In this document: positions 9,500-18,218 of the stretch, piece after piece
Position numbering within the stretch: position 1 is the stretch's first letter
Layout: each line of letters starts with the position of its first letter
NCBI GenBank assembly: GCA_965198655.1
Contig: OZ240668.1
Coordinates: forward strand, 2,232,001 to 2,296,000
DNA length: 64,000 nucleotides
Origin: Lichenicola sp965198655
GTDB lineage: Bacteria > Pseudomonadota > Alphaproteobacteria > Acetobacterales > Acetobacteraceae
Direction: 5' to 3'
Notes under the pieces: generated by a model
The model's database searches: none
What the model was told of the DNA's origin: nothing
The model's input: only the letters and a program-made list of their open reading frames with translations
Program-made: the position numbers and the translations under genes

Positions 9500-10921
9500 A
9501 TGAGCCTCGCGCGACTCCCCTCGGCTTCCCGACCGGTCCCGGCCGCCAGCACGGCGGCGCGGATGCTGACAGTCCTGCTTCTGGCCGGCACCGCCCTGCC
9601 GAGCGCTGCGGCCGCGCAGTCGCACCATCGCCATCAGGCCGCCGCCGCGTCGGACGGCACGGCCGACGCGACCGCCGATGCCAGCACCCAAGCGGGCAAG
9701 GCTGCCAAGGAGGCCGGCCCGTCGCAGGACGAGATCGTCGCGGTGGTGAACGGCCAGATCGTCACCCGTCGCGACGTGGAGGACCGGGAGCACCTGTTCA
9801 CCCTGTCCACCGGGCTGCCGCAGAACCCGGACGTGCTGAACCGGCTGCGGCCGCAGATCACCCGGCAGTTGATCGACGAGCGCCTGCGCATGCAGGAGAT
9901 CCAGCAGCGCCACATCAACGTACCGATCTCGCGCATCGCCGACGCCATCGCCGACATCGAGAAGCGCAACAACATGCCCAGCAACGCGCTGCGCGACCAC
10001 CTGGCGAAGGATGGCGTCGCCTTGACCACCCTGATCGACCAGATCCGGGTGCAGCTCGCCTGGACCGGGGTGCTGCGCGAGCAGCTCGGCGAGCGCGCGC
10101 GCATCGCCTCCGCCGACATCCGGCAACGGCAGGAGGCGCTCAAGCGCGAGGCCGGTCAGCCGGAATACGAGATCAGCGAGATCTTCGTGCCGGTGGACGA
10201 TCCGAAGAACGGCGCCGACGCGCTCCGGTTCGCCAACACGGTGATCGGACAGCTTCATGAGGGCGCCCCGTTCCCGATCGTCGCCGCCCAGTTCAGCCAG
10301 AGCCAGACCGCGCTCGACGGCGGCTCGCTCGGCTGGGTGCAGGCGGACAACCTCGATCCCGAGGTGGTAGAGATCGCCAAGGCGATGCCGGTGGGCGCGA
10401 TCAGCAACCCGATCCGGGTCGCCGGCGGCTACGACATCATCGCGCTGGCCGGACGGCGCGTGAGCGGCACGCAGATGGCGACGGTGCTGGACCTGCGGCA
10501 GGCCTTCATCGCCTTCGACACGCCGCTCAACCCGCAGGCGCCGACGGCGCAGCAGCAACAGGCTCTGGCCAAGGCGACCGCCCTGTCACGGACCGCGCAT
10601 AGCTGCGACCAGATCGAGGCCGCCAACACCAGTTTCGGCGCCAAGCGGCCCGGCAACCCGGGCCAGGTGCAGCTCGACCGGCTCAACCCGCAGATGGCCC
10701 ACGTGCTGGAGCCGCTCTCTGCCGGGGAGGCGAGCCATCCGCTGGTGTCGAGCGACGGCATCGACGTGATCATGGTCTGCTCGCGCAACCAGAAGAACCT
10801 GGCCGAGCAGGACACCGGCCAGATCGCCGACCAGTTGTTGAACGACCGCGTGGAGCTGGTGTCGCGCCAGCTCAACCGCGACCTGCACCGCAGGGCGGTG
10901 ATCGACCTGCGCTCCTCCTGA
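9500..10921 (+). CDS. surA: Periplasmic peptidyl-prolyl isomerase / chaperone, SurA-like
   Basis: A 473-residue periplasmic chaperone for outer-membrane proteins. It has a signal peptide (MLTVLLLAGTALPSAAAAQ), an N-terminal SurA chaperone domain starting at DEIVAVVNGQIVTRRDVEDR (about residue 76) and a parvulin domain (about 228-325) containing FSQSQTALDGGSLGWV. The C-terminal segment (about 370-445) resembles a degenerate second parvulin unit (LEPLSAGEASHPLVSSDGI). Directly after the signal peptide is a 45-residue Ala/Asp/Thr-rich low-complexity linker. It sits between lptD and rsmA; pdxA, which in many proteobacteria lies between surA and rsmA, is absent. Confidence 0.93.
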   Translation: MSLARLPSASRPVPAASTAARMLTVLLLAGTALPSAAAAQSHHRHQAAAASDGTADATADASTQAGKAAKEAGPSQDEIVAVVNGQIVTRRDVEDREHLFTLSTGLPQNPDVLNRLRPQITRQLIDERLRMQEIQQRHINVPISRIADAIADIEKRNNMPSNALRDHLAKDGVALTTLIDQIRVQLAWTGVLREQLGERARIASADIRQRQEALKREAGQPEYEISEIFVPVDDPKNGADALRFANTVIGQLHEGAPFPIVAAQFSQSQTALDGGSLGWVQADNLDPEVVEIAKAMPVGAISNPIRVAGGYDIIALAGRRVSGTQMATVLDLRQAFIAFDTPLNPQAPTAQQQQALAKATALSRTAHSCDQIEAANTSFGAKRPGNPGQVQLDRLNPQMAHVLEPLSAGEASHPLVSSDGIDVIMVCSRNQKNLAEQDTGQIADQLLNDRVELVSRQLNRDLHRRAVIDLRSS

Positions 10922-10998
10922 CCGACGCGGACGCGCCGGGACCGCCCGGCCGGCGGCTGCCTGCTAGGCTGCCGACGGACCTGCCGCCGCTTCGCGCG

Positions 10999-11796
10999 GT
11001 GATCGCCGAGCACAGGCTCGACGCGCGCAAGTCGCTCGGCCAGCACTTCCTGCTCGACCCGGCGCTGCTGGCGCGGATCGTGGCGCTGGCGGGCGACCTG
11101 TCCGGCCGGCACGTGGTGGAGGTCGGCCCCGGGCCGGGCGGGCTGACCCGGGCGCTGCTGGATAGCGGCGCCGACACCGTCACCGCGATCGAGATCGACC
11201 GGCGCGCGGTGGCGGCGATCGAGGCGCTGCGCCTGGCGGTGGCAGGGCCGGACGGCGCGTCCCGGCTGCGGCTGATCGAGGGCGACGCCGCAGGGCGGGA
11301 CCTCGCGGCGCTGGTGCCGGCGCCGCGGCAGGTGGTGGCGAACCTGCCCTACAACGTCGGCACCGCGCTGCTGGTCGGCTGGCTGCGCCAGGCCGGGTGC
11401 TGGGAGCGGTTGACGCTGATGTTCCAGGTAGAAGTGGCCGAGCGGATCACCGCCCTGCCCGGCTCCGACGCCTATGGCAGGTTGGCGGTGCTGGCGGGCT
11501 GGACCTGCGACGCGCAGCTTCTACTCCGTATCCCGCCCGGCGCGTTCACGCCGCCGCCCAAGGTGTTCTCCGCCGTGGTCGGGTTGGTGCCGCACCCGGT
11601 GCAGCCGGAGCCCTCCCTGTTCGCGGCGATGGAGCGGGTGACGGCGGCCGCGTTCGGGCAGCGGCGCAAGATGCTGCGCGGCGCGCTCAAAGGCCTTGGC
11701 GGCGAGGCGCTGCTGAAGCGCGCGGAGATCGACGGGCAGCGGCGGGCGGAAACGCTGACGATCGCCGAGTTCGACCGGCTCGCCCGGCTGGTTTGA
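10999..11796 (+). CDS. rsmA: 16S rRNA dimethyladenosine transferase RsmA (KsgA)
   Basis: SAM-dependent enzyme that dimethylates the two adjacent adenosines in helix 45 of 16S rRNA. Visible motifs are the conserved N-terminal KSLGQHFLLD, SAM motif I VEVGPGPGGLTRALL and catalytic motif IV NLPYN (ANLPYNVGTALL), followed by the small C-terminal helical domain; 265 residues is normal. The GTG at 10999 is used as start. However, the residues read in frame just upstream (DLPPLRAVIAEH) match how alphaproteobacterial RsmA usually begins, so translation may start about 10 codons earlier at a non-canonical codon such as CTG; no ATG, GTG or TTG is present there. Confidence 0.93.
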   Translation: MIAEHRLDARKSLGQHFLLDPALLARIVALAGDLSGRHVVEVGPGPGGLTRALLDSGADTVTAIEIDRRAVAAIEALRLAVAGPDGASRLRLIEGDAAGRDLAALVPAPRQVVANLPYNVGTALLVGWLRQAGCWERLTLMFQVEVAERITALPGSDAYGRLAVLAGWTCDAQLLLRIPPGAFTPPPKVFSAVVGLVPHPVQPEPSLFAAMERVTAAAFGQRRKMLRGALKGLGGEALLKRAEIDGQRRAETLTIAEFDRLARLV

Positions 11797-11837
11797 TCCC
11801 ACGCTCTTCGTCTCGCCGAACGCCACTCTTTGTTGAA

Positions 11838-12020
11838 CCGCATTTGGAGCTCGCTACCGGAGCCAGGCAGTTAATCAACGAGAAAGAGGCAGATGAATTC
11901 TTCTGGAGCAAGGTAAAAGAGAATGTTCCGAGTAGCGATGTTCTTGCTCTGCCTCGTGGTTACGACGCAAAGCGCCCCAAGCACGCCCTCAACCTATCGC
12001 TAGGATACGAGAACGACTAG
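11838..12020 (+). pseudogene. Possible 3' remnant of an unidentified gene
   Basis: In the frame ending at the TAG at 12018-12020 about 60 codons read like natural protein (LELATGARQLINEKEADEF, then KHALNLSLGYEND at the end). They are noticeably richer in A/T than the flanking genes. No start codon with a ribosome site is visible, and further upstream the frame runs into the antisense-like reading of rsmA. This looks like the surviving C-terminus of a decayed or transferred gene. The family is not recognised. Confidence 0.3.
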
Positions 12021-12163
12021 CTTGACGTGCGGTGGAACACGTTTCACCGCGACGACACATAGCGTTAACAGCTACGTGACTAGGCAGGAAATGTGGGCGC
12101 GCCTGCCGGGTACGACGGGACCGCGTCACGTCGATCTGCGCCAGTCGACTTTCGCGCTTCACG

Positions 12164-12532
12164 GTGACCTGGACGTGCCTGGCCTGCCTGTCGTGGGCCG
12201 ACGAGGTCGGCTTCTGGGGCTGCGCGACCACCTCGAAAGGCCGCGTGCTCATGCTCTGGTACGATTGCCTGCAACTGCTCCCGGACGACGTGCCGCGCCG
12301 GTTCTGCAGCGAGAGCGGCGAGTGGTACCGCTACGTCGCGACCGACGGCACGCTGCTGGACAAGGGGTTCGGGCTCGGCGCCGGCCTGGGAGACAGCGAT
12401 CCGCGCGAACGCGGGCTGCGCATCCGCATCGGCCTTCCTCCGGACGAGGAGCACGTGACGTTCCTGCCGCTGCCTTGGCCGCTTCCTTCCCTGCCAAGGG
12501 TCCCTGAGCGCCTGAACCCTCGACCGGCTTGA
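12164..12532 (+). CDS. Hypothetical protein
   Basis: A 122-residue reading frame with GTG start (MTWTCLACLSWADEVGFWG...). Amino-acid composition is balanced, with natural-looking segments such as MLWYDCLQLLPDDVPRR and WYRYVATDGTLLDKG, unlike the Arg/Ala-rich shadow frames around it. A CxxC (CLAC) lies at residues 5-8. No family is recognised and no good ribosome site is seen. It lies between rsmA (same strand) and cfa (opposite strand). An internal ATG at 12251 is an alternative start. Confidence 0.45.
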   Translation: MTWTCLACLSWADEVGFWGCATTSKGRVLMLWYDCLQLLPDDVPRRFCSESGEWYRYVATDGTLLDKGFGLGAGLGDSDPRERGLRIRIGLPPDEEHVTFLPLPWPLPSLPRVPERLNPRPA

Positions 12533-12581
12533 ACCCGGGGCCGCATGCTTTCGCCTTCCAGGCAATGGCGGCCCGATGACG

Positions 12582-13835
12582 TCAGTCCGCGTCCAGCCGC
12601 TCCAGCGAGGCCCCGGCGCGCACCGCCTGCAATGCCGCCCGCTCGGCGTCCACCATGTAGTCGCGCGACAACGGTACCGCCTCGGGGTCGCGGGTGAGCT
12701 GGATCTGGAAGTTCATGTGGCCCTGTCGGCGGAACGCGATCTCCGAGCCGGCCAGGTAGAGCTCGAACATGCGGCAGAAGCGCTGGTCGTAGAGCGAGGC
12801 GATCAGGTCGCGGTTGGCGGCGAAGCGGCGGCGCCAGTGCGCGATCGTCTTGGCGTAGTGCAGCCGCAGGATCTCGCAGTCGGTCACCCACAGGCCGGAG
12901 CGCTCGATCGCGGCGAAGGTCTCGCTCAGCGCCGGCGAGTAGCCGCCGGGGAAGATGTACTTGTCGAGCCAAGGGTTGGTGGCACCCGGCCCCTCGCTGC
13001 GGCCGATCGAGTGCACCAGCGCCACCCCGTCCGGACGCAGGCAGTCGTGGATGCGGGCGAAATACGCGTCGAAATGGCCGATGCCGACATGCTCGAACAT
13101 GCCGACCGAGACGATGCGGTCGAACCGCCGGTCCACCGCGCGGTAGTCCATCAGCTCGAACCGCACGCGGTCGGACAGGCCCTCCGCCTCCGCCCGCGCA
13201 CGCGCCTCCACCAATTGCTCGGTGGACAGGGTGATGCCGGTGACGCGGGCGCGGTAGTCGCGGGCCAGGGTGAGCGCCATGCCGCCCCAGCCGCAGCCGA
13301 TGTCGAGCACCTCGAGGTCGGGGCGGTCGAGGCGTAGCTTGGCGGCGATGTGGCGCTTCTTGGCCTCCTGCGCCTCCTCCAGCGTCTCATCGCCGCGCGG
13401 GAAGTAGGCGCAGGAATACTGGCGGTCGCGGTCCAGGAACAGGCTGTAGAGCCGGCCGTTCAGGTCGTAGTGGTGGGCCACGTTGCGCCGCGCGCGCGGC
13501 GCCGGGTTGTACTGGGTGAACAGCCGCTTGGCCTCGCGCAGCCGGGACGAGGCGGTGGCGCCGGGATGGCCGCCGCGCACCGCGTTGACCATGAACACGT
13601 CCATCAGGTCGTAGAGCGTGCAGCCTACGAGGCGGATCGTTCCGGCCATGTAGGCCTCGCCGAATGCCAGCGCCGGGTTGAGCAGGAACCCGATCTCGGC
13701 GGCGGGATCGAGCATCTCGATCCCGACATGCGGGCTGCCCTGCCCGTAGCGCCGCACCTGTCCGCTCGCGTACCTGATGTCCAGCCGGCCGAACCGGATG
13801 AATCGCCTGAGCACCAGATCGAGCAGGATGGGCAT
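12582..13835 (-). CDS. cfa: Cyclopropane-fatty-acyl-phospholipid synthase
   Basis: A 417-residue SAM-dependent enzyme that methylenates the double bond of unsaturated acyl chains in membrane phospholipids, an acid and stress adaptation. It has an N-terminal lipid-binding domain, the Cfa signature RNVAHHYDLNGRLYSLFLD (about 117-135), SAM motif I LEVLDIGCGWGGMAL (about 174-188), the active-site region SVGMFEHVG and the C-terminal YIFPGGYSPALSE and LHYAKTIAHWRRRF segments. Length is normal. It stands alone on the minus strand, upstream of nothing obviously related. Confidence 0.95.
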   Translation of the reverse strand: MPILLDLVLRRFIRFGRLDIRYASGQVRRYGQGSPHVGIEMLDPAAEIGFLLNPALAFGEAYMAGTIRLVGCTLYDLMDVFMVNAVRGGHPGATASSRLREAKRLFTQYNPAPRARRNVAHHYDLNGRLYSLFLDRDRQYSCAYFPRGDETLEEAQEAKKRHIAAKLRLDRPDLEVLDIGCGWGGMALTLARDYRARVTGITLSTEQLVEARARAEAEGLSDRVRFELMDYRAVDRRFDRIVSVGMFEHVGIGHFDAYFARIHDCLRPDGVALVHSIGRSEGPGATNPWLDKYIFPGGYSPALSETFAAIERSGLWVTDCEILRLHYAKTIAHWRRRFAANRDLIASLYDQRFCRMFELYLAGSEIAFRRQGHMNFQIQLTRDPEAVPLSRDYMVDAERAALQAVRAGASLERLDAD

Positions 13836-13981
13836 GCCTGGTTCTCCGACAGCAAACAGCGGAGCGCAGGATGAACCGACGACGGCGCGGCGGTCAAAGG
13901 GCGGACATGCGCCTACGAGGAATGGCCCGGACTTGGCATCCGGGCCGCTTCCGCCGTCGTGACTGGTCGGGTGCGGTGCGG

Positions 13982-14542
13982 TCAGGCGGCCTCGCCCTCG
14001 GCCTCCTCCGGACCGAAGGCGGGCTGCTCGTCCTCATCGTCGCCCTCGCGGCCGACGCGCTCGCCGCGGGCCTGGCGTTCCGCCTCCTCGGCCGAGCGGG
14101 CGACGTTGGCGACCACGCGTATGCTGACCTCGGGATGCAGCACCACGCGCACGTCGGACAGGCCCAGCGTCTTGATCGGATGCGCGAGCTGCACCTGCTG
14201 GCGGTCGATGGTGAGCCCGCCTTCGGCGGCGGCGACGGCGATGTCGCGCGGCGACACCGAGCCGTACAGGCTGCCGCTGTCGCCGGCCTGCCGGATGATG
14301 ACCACGGTCAGGCCGCTCATCCGTTCGGCCAGGCGCTCGGCCTCCTCGCGCCGCTTGAGGTTGTTGGCCTCGAGCTGGATCCGCTCGCCCTCGAAGCGGG
14401 CGCGGTTGGCGGCGTTGGAGCGGATCGCCTTGCCCTGCGGCAGCAGGAAGTTGCGGGCATAGCCCGGCTTCACCTTCACGACGTCGCCCATCTGGCCCAG
14501 CTTCTCGATCCGCTGGAGCAGAATCACTTCGGTTGCGGACAT
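13982..14542 (-). CDS. rplI: 50S ribosomal protein L9
   Basis: A 186-residue L9. The N-terminal rRNA-binding domain (VILLQRIEKLGQMGDVVKVK, GYARNFLLPQGKA) is joined by the long central helix to the C-terminal domain (GSVSPRDIA). A roughly 35-residue acidic tail (REGDDEDEQPAFGPEEAEGE) extends beyond the usual 150 residues, as is common in this group. It is the last gene of the rpsF-rpsR-rplI operon, 13 nt downstream of rpsR. Confidence 0.97.
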   Translation of the reverse strand: MSATEVILLQRIEKLGQMGDVVKVKPGYARNFLLPQGKAIRSNAANRARFEGERIQLEANNLKRREEAERLAERMSGLTVVIIRQAGDSGSLYGSVSPRDIAVAAAEGGLTIDRQQVQLAHPIKTLGLSDVRVVLHPEVSIRVVANVARSAEEAERQARGERVGREGDDEDEQPAFGPEEAEGEAA

Positions 14543-14555
14543 GGCGCGCAGCCCC

Positions 14556-14837
14556 TCAGCTCAGGATATAGGGCAGCAGGGCGAGGAACCGGGCGCGCTT
14601 GATCGCCTGGGCCAGCTCGCGCTGCTTCTTGGCCGACACCGCGGTGATCCGGCTCGGCACGATCTTGCCGCGCTCGCTCAGGAAGCGCGACAGGAGGCGC
14701 ACGTCCTTGTAGTCGATCTTCGGCGCGTTCGGGCCGGAGAACGGGCAGGACTTCCGCCGGCGGTAGAACGGTCGGCGCGCGCCGACCGCGGTGCGACGTG
14801 ACGCGGGATTGACGTCTTCGATCGTGGACTGGGACAT
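14556..14837 (-). CDS. rpsR: 30S ribosomal protein S18
   Basis: A 93-residue S18 with the typical RRKSCPFSG, KIDYKDVRLLSRF and RGKIVPSRITAVSAKKQRE blocks. S18 pairs with S6 on the platform of the 30S subunit, and the genes are adjacent (3 nt after rpsF). Together with rplI it forms the conserved three-gene ribosomal operon. Confidence 0.97.
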   Translation of the reverse strand: MSQSTIEDVNPASRRTAVGARRPFYRRRKSCPFSGPNAPKIDYKDVRLLSRFLSERGKIVPSRITAVSAKKQRELAQAIKRARFLALLPYILS

Positions 14838-14840
14838 GAC

Positions 14841-15332
14841 CTATTCCGCCTCCGCCAGTTCCGAACGTCCGCCACGTGAGGCGCGCTCGGAGCGTTCGCC
14901 GTTCTCGTCGCGGGCGCGGAACTCCTCGCGATCGTCGTAGCCGCGCTTGCGCCCGCTGTCGAAGCGGCCGGCCGGCTTGGGACCGCGGAAGCCGCGCTCG
15001 CGGTCGTCGCCCTTGCGGCTCAGGATGGCGGACGGCGCCTCGTCGATCGCCTCGACCCGCAGCGTCATGAAACGCAGCACGTCCTCGTTCAGGCCGAGCT
15101 GGCGTTCCATCTCCTTGATGGAAGCCGGCTGCGCGTCGAGGCCGAGCAGCATGTAGTGCCCCTTCCGGTTCTTCTTGATCCGGTAGGCCAGGCTGCGCAG
15201 GCCCCAGTATTCGCGCTTCTGGATCGTGCCCTGCTCGCCTTCGAGCTGGGTGGCGATGCCGTCGGCGATCAGCTCGACCTGGGCCTGGGTGACGTCGTTG
15301 CGCGCGATCAGCACGCATTCATAGAGTGGCAT
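14841..15332 (-). CDS. rpsF: 30S ribosomal protein S6
   Basis: A 163-residue S6 beginning MPLYECVLIARNDVTQAQVE, with the S6 core (KREYWGLRSLAYRIKKNRKG, HYMLLGLDAQP). A charged Arg/Glu/Gly-rich tail of about 65 residues follows (DDRERGFRGPKPAGRFDSG), longer than the E. coli protein. The frame is open to 15410, but the ATG at 15332 fits the family and has an AGGGAG ribosome site. First gene of rpsF-rpsR-rplI; its promoter must lie in the 350-base gap that also holds a dispersed palindromic repeat. Confidence 0.96.
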   Translation of the reverse strand: MPLYECVLIARNDVTQAQVELIADGIATQLEGEQGTIQKREYWGLRSLAYRIKKNRKGHYMLLGLDAQPASIKEMERQLGLNEDVLRFMTLRVEAIDEAPSAILSRKGDDRERGFRGPKPAGRFDSGRKRGYDDREEFRARDENGERSERASRGGRSELAEAE

Positions 15333-15521
15333 GGGTTCTCCCTTCGGATGCTTCAACCCGACCGGCCGAGAGGATCCCGGGGAACGGCGCCGTCGCCTCG
15401 CAGGAGGCATGGCATGGGTATAGTCGGAGCGATGCCACTCGCTCCGGCAGGGACGGGGTTACGTGAACCACGAACCGGGCGGCAGTGCAAGGGGAAACGG
15501 TTGGGTTGAGGCGGTGTGGCA

Positions 15522-15660
15522 AAGGCCAGGGGCGTCGCCTCCTGGACCCCATGAAGGGCAAAGCCCTTCAAACCCGATTCTTAAGGAATAGGGGTCCGGG
15601 GCCTCCGGCCCCAGCGGACCGAGCTGCGAAGCAGATCGATGGGCAGAGCCCTGACCTGGC
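15522..15660 (+). repeat. Dispersed multi-hairpin repeat, family A, copy 1
   Basis: First of four related intergenic elements (others near 41652, 44371 and 63155). From the left it shows GGCCAGGGGC with a partner CCTCCTGG, then GAAGGGCAAAGCCCTTC, then a spacer with TTAAG, then GGGGCCTCCGGCCCC. The 3' end is degenerate compared with copy 4. It lies between the end of the PaiB-like gene and the start of rpsF, on whose transcript its hairpins could act as terminator or stabiliser. The remainder of the 348-base gap shows no gene. Confidence 0.85.
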
Positions 15661-15680
15661 TTCCTGACCGAACACGAGTT

Positions 15681-16337
15681 TCAGGAAGCGCCGGATCGGC
15701 GCGCCGCCTCCAGCTCCCGCATGATCCGCCCCACGGTCTGGTCGCCATCGCGCGGCGAGGCCGACAGGCCGGCGGCGACGCCCAGGCGATCGCCCTCGGG
15801 ACGGTGCTGGATCAGCTTCCAGCTCCCGACGAGCCGCGCGACCCGCAGCCGGAGCCCGACGATCGCCCGCGACAGGCCGGCGATGAAGTCGGCCGGCGCG
15901 TCGGAGACCGCCCAGGGATGATCCCGGCCGCGTTCGTTGAGGTCGGTCAGCTCCTCGAGGTGGGACAGCAGCCAGGCCGGGTCCTCGACGATCGAGACCG
16001 GGCCATGGGCGTGGACGGCGAGATAGTTCCAGGTCGGCACGACCTTGCCGTGCTGGCGCTTGGTTTCATACCAGGACGGCGACACGTAGGCCTGCGGTCC
16101 CTGGAAGATCGCCAATGACGGGGCCGGAGCGGAGCGGCATGCCTCCCAATGCGGGTTGGCCCGGGCGACGTGGGTTTCGAGCGCCCAGCCGTCATCCTCC
16201 CGCTTCAGCACCATCGGCAGGTGGGAGGCGTGGTAGTCGCCGGCACTCGCGGTGACCAGGGTGGCGAGCTGGATGTCGCGTATCGTCGCAGCGAGAACCT
16301 CCGGACGATCCTCCCTGAACTGCTTGGGCGTGTACAT
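15681..16337 (-). CDS. FMN-binding negative transcriptional regulator, PaiB family
   Basis: A 218-residue PaiB-type protein with a split-barrel flavin-reductase-like fold. Typical features are the start MYTPKQFREDRPEVL, the segment ATLVTASAGDYHASHLPM, the W/Y-rich core YVSPSWYETK and VPTWNYLAVHAHG, and the conserved C-terminal KLIQHRPEGDRLGVAAGL. The family includes B. subtilis PaiB, linked to repression of sporulation and protease genes. Biochemically most members are FMN- or heme-binding proteins of uncertain role, so a regulatory function is not assured. The start is set at the family-typical MYTP (16337) rather than the upstream ATG at 16370. Confidence 0.9.
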   Translation of the reverse strand: MYTPKQFREDRPEVLAATIRDIQLATLVTASAGDYHASHLPMVLKREDDGWALETHVARANPHWEACRSAPAPSLAIFQGPQAYVSPSWYETKRQHGKVVPTWNYLAVHAHGPVSIVEDPAWLLSHLEELTDLNERGRDHPWAVSDAPADFIAGLSRAIVGLRLRVARLVGSWKLIQHRPEGDRLGVAAGLSASPRDGDQTVGRIMRELEAARRSGAS

Positions 16338-16454
16338 GGCGGGCCTGATCGGTCGGGATGATGGAAGCAAGGTTCTCCGCCGCCGGCTGTCAAGCCGGAT
16401 AAGCGCCGACGGCCGTGGCCAGCCGGCCGCTCAAGTCGATCCTGACGGCATCGT

Positions 16455-18218
16455 TCACCCGCTGCTAGACACGGCGTCTTCCCGCACCCGGCGCCGCACG
16501 GGCGCCGGCGCCCGCCTGGAGCCGCCGGCCACCGCGCGGCGCGCGGCCACCGTTTCGGCCAGCATCCGTCCGATCGCCGGGATCACCTGCTCCTCGTCGA
16601 GGCGGAAGTTGAAGTAGAGCGGCTGCCCCGGCATCGGCACCAGCAGGCCAGCAGCCGGATCGTCCTCCACCGCCTCGGCGGCGACGAAGCGCATCGGCGA
16701 CGGGTCCTCGAGGTATCGCGGCGCGTGGTAGATGTGCAGGTCGGGACGGCTGAGGAGGTTGGCGCGGCTGGTGATCACATAGCCGGGCCGGTTGCAGACC
16801 CAGCGGTACCTGGCGAGGCCCGCCCCCCAGAGCGACACGAAGAAGTCCGCCGCCAGGCACCAGCCGATGCTGGATGCGATCGGCTGGCCGACCGTGTCGG
16901 CGATGGTCACGTCCAGCATCCGCGCGTCGTCGCGCACCGAGGCGACCAGGCTGCGCTCGATCCCGGCCGGCCGCGCGTCGTCGCGCTCGCCGTGGCTGCG
17001 TATGATCCGGCTTGCTTCCGGATCGTCGCCGGTGGCGGCGTTGTGTCCGTCGAACACGATCACCGCCCCCGGGTGCCGGCTGGCGATCGAACGCACCAGC
17101 CGGTCGAGGAATGGCTTCATCTCCACCAGCGTGCGGTTCTCGACTCGCAGCCCGAACAGCATCACCGGGGCGCTGCGTCGCACCGCGCGGCGCGCCGCGG
17201 CGCCGGCCAGCCGTCCGGCCTCGCTGCGTTGCGCCAGCGCCTGGATCCGGTCCCGCAGCGACGCCGTCACCCGGTCCGAGGTGACGCGGATCAGGAACAG
17301 GTCCGACCGGTAGGCGTGGTCGATCACCGCGTCCACCGTGGGCAGGGTGCGCGTCACCCGGCCGGCGAGCTCGGGGAACAGCGCGTCGATCGGGCCGAAC
17401 AGCTCGGTGCCGCTGCCGGCGCCGGGCACGATCCAGTCCGGCAGCGCGTCCGGATGGGTGTCCACCGCGTGCTGGATCCCGGTCAGCTCGTTCCAAAGCT
17501 GGTGGCCGATATGCAGCCCCTGCGCGCGCATCACGCTGGCGAAGCCGGCAGCACCACGGCGCAGCCCCGGGATCAGGGTGCCCGCATGGGCCAGCACGTG
17601 GCTCAGCACCCACCAGGGAAGGTGGCGCAGCATGGTGCAGGCGAGGCCCAGGCGCTGCTCGTCCGGGCAGACCAACAGCCCCAGCGACGGGAACCACAGC
17701 CCGGCCAGGGTCGAATGGTAGCCGCTGACCAGGACGAAGAACGCCAGGCCGTGGCGGCGGTCGGCGAATCGGTAAGCGAAGTGGAAGTCGTCGATGAACA
17801 GCCCGCCCTGGGCGTGGAGCACCGTTCCGTCGACCGGGCTCGGCCACGTCATCCGTCCGCTGCGCACGAAGCCGGCGAGGCGGCCCTGCCAGTCGCCCTG
17901 CATCCCCTCCAGCAGCCGGTCCCGGTCGATCGCGGTCAGGATCCCGGCCTCGCCGCGGAACAGCAGGGAATGCGGCTGCAGGTCGGCGGCGAGGTAAAGA
18001 CAGGGTTCGGGGATCAGCGCTTCCAGGCACCATACGGCAATCTGGTGCCGGGTGTGCGGGCACACCTCCAGGAACGCGGCCGCCGCCGGGTGCAGCACCG
18101 GCTCGCACCGGTTCAGCACGGCATCGACCAGGCCGCCGAGCACGAGCAGGCAGCGCTGCCGCAGCAGCAGGCGCATGTCGGGGTTGAGCTGGTGCGGCCC
18201 GTCCCCCGCCCGCTCCAT
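16455..18218 (-). CDS. Large unrecognised protein; coding likely begins upstream without a standard start codon
   Basis: 587 codons from the first ATG. Natural-looking, Trp/His/Arg-rich protein with segments such as LFIDDFHFAYRFADRRHG and VMLFGLRVENRTLVEMKPFL. The C-terminal SLWGAGLARYRWVCNRPGY faintly recalls the end of family-61 glycosyltransferases, a weak impression only. Reading continues in the same frame for about 95 further codons upstream (e.g. ALDDYLIRDPVLEQDG and GERATWFLSHRMERAG) up to the TGA of the preceding sugar-isomerase gene, with no ATG, GTG or TTG in that stretch. Translation therefore starts at an unusual codon, at the internal ATG, or by read-through. No signal peptide or clear TM helices. 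Function unknown. Confidence 0.7.
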   Translation of the reverse strand: MERAGDGPHQLNPDMRLLLRQRCLLVLGGLVDAVLNRCEPVLHPAAAAFLEVCPHTRHQIAVWCLEALIPEPCLYLAADLQPHSLLFRGEAGILTAIDRDRLLEGMQGDWQGRLAGFVRSGRMTWPSPVDGTVLHAQGGLFIDDFHFAYRFADRRHGLAFFVLVSGYHSTLAGLWFPSLGLLVCPDEQRLGLACTMLRHLPWWVLSHVLAHAGTLIPGLRRGAAGFASVMRAQGLHIGHQLWNELTGIQHAVDTHPDALPDWIVPGAGSGTELFGPIDALFPELAGRVTRTLPTVDAVIDHAYRSDLFLIRVTSDRVTASLRDRIQALAQRSEAGRLAGAAARRAVRRSAPVMLFGLRVENRTLVEMKPFLDRLVRSIASRHPGAVIVFDGHNAATGDDPEASRIIRSHGERDDARPAGIERSLVASVRDDARMLDVTIADTVGQPIASSIGWCLAADFFVSLWGAGLARYRWVCNRPGYVITSRANLLSRPDLHIYHAPRYLEDPSPMRFVAAEAVEDDPAAGLLVPMPGQPLYFNFRLDEEQVIPAIGRMLAETVAARRAVAGGSRRAPAPVRRRVREDAVSSSG

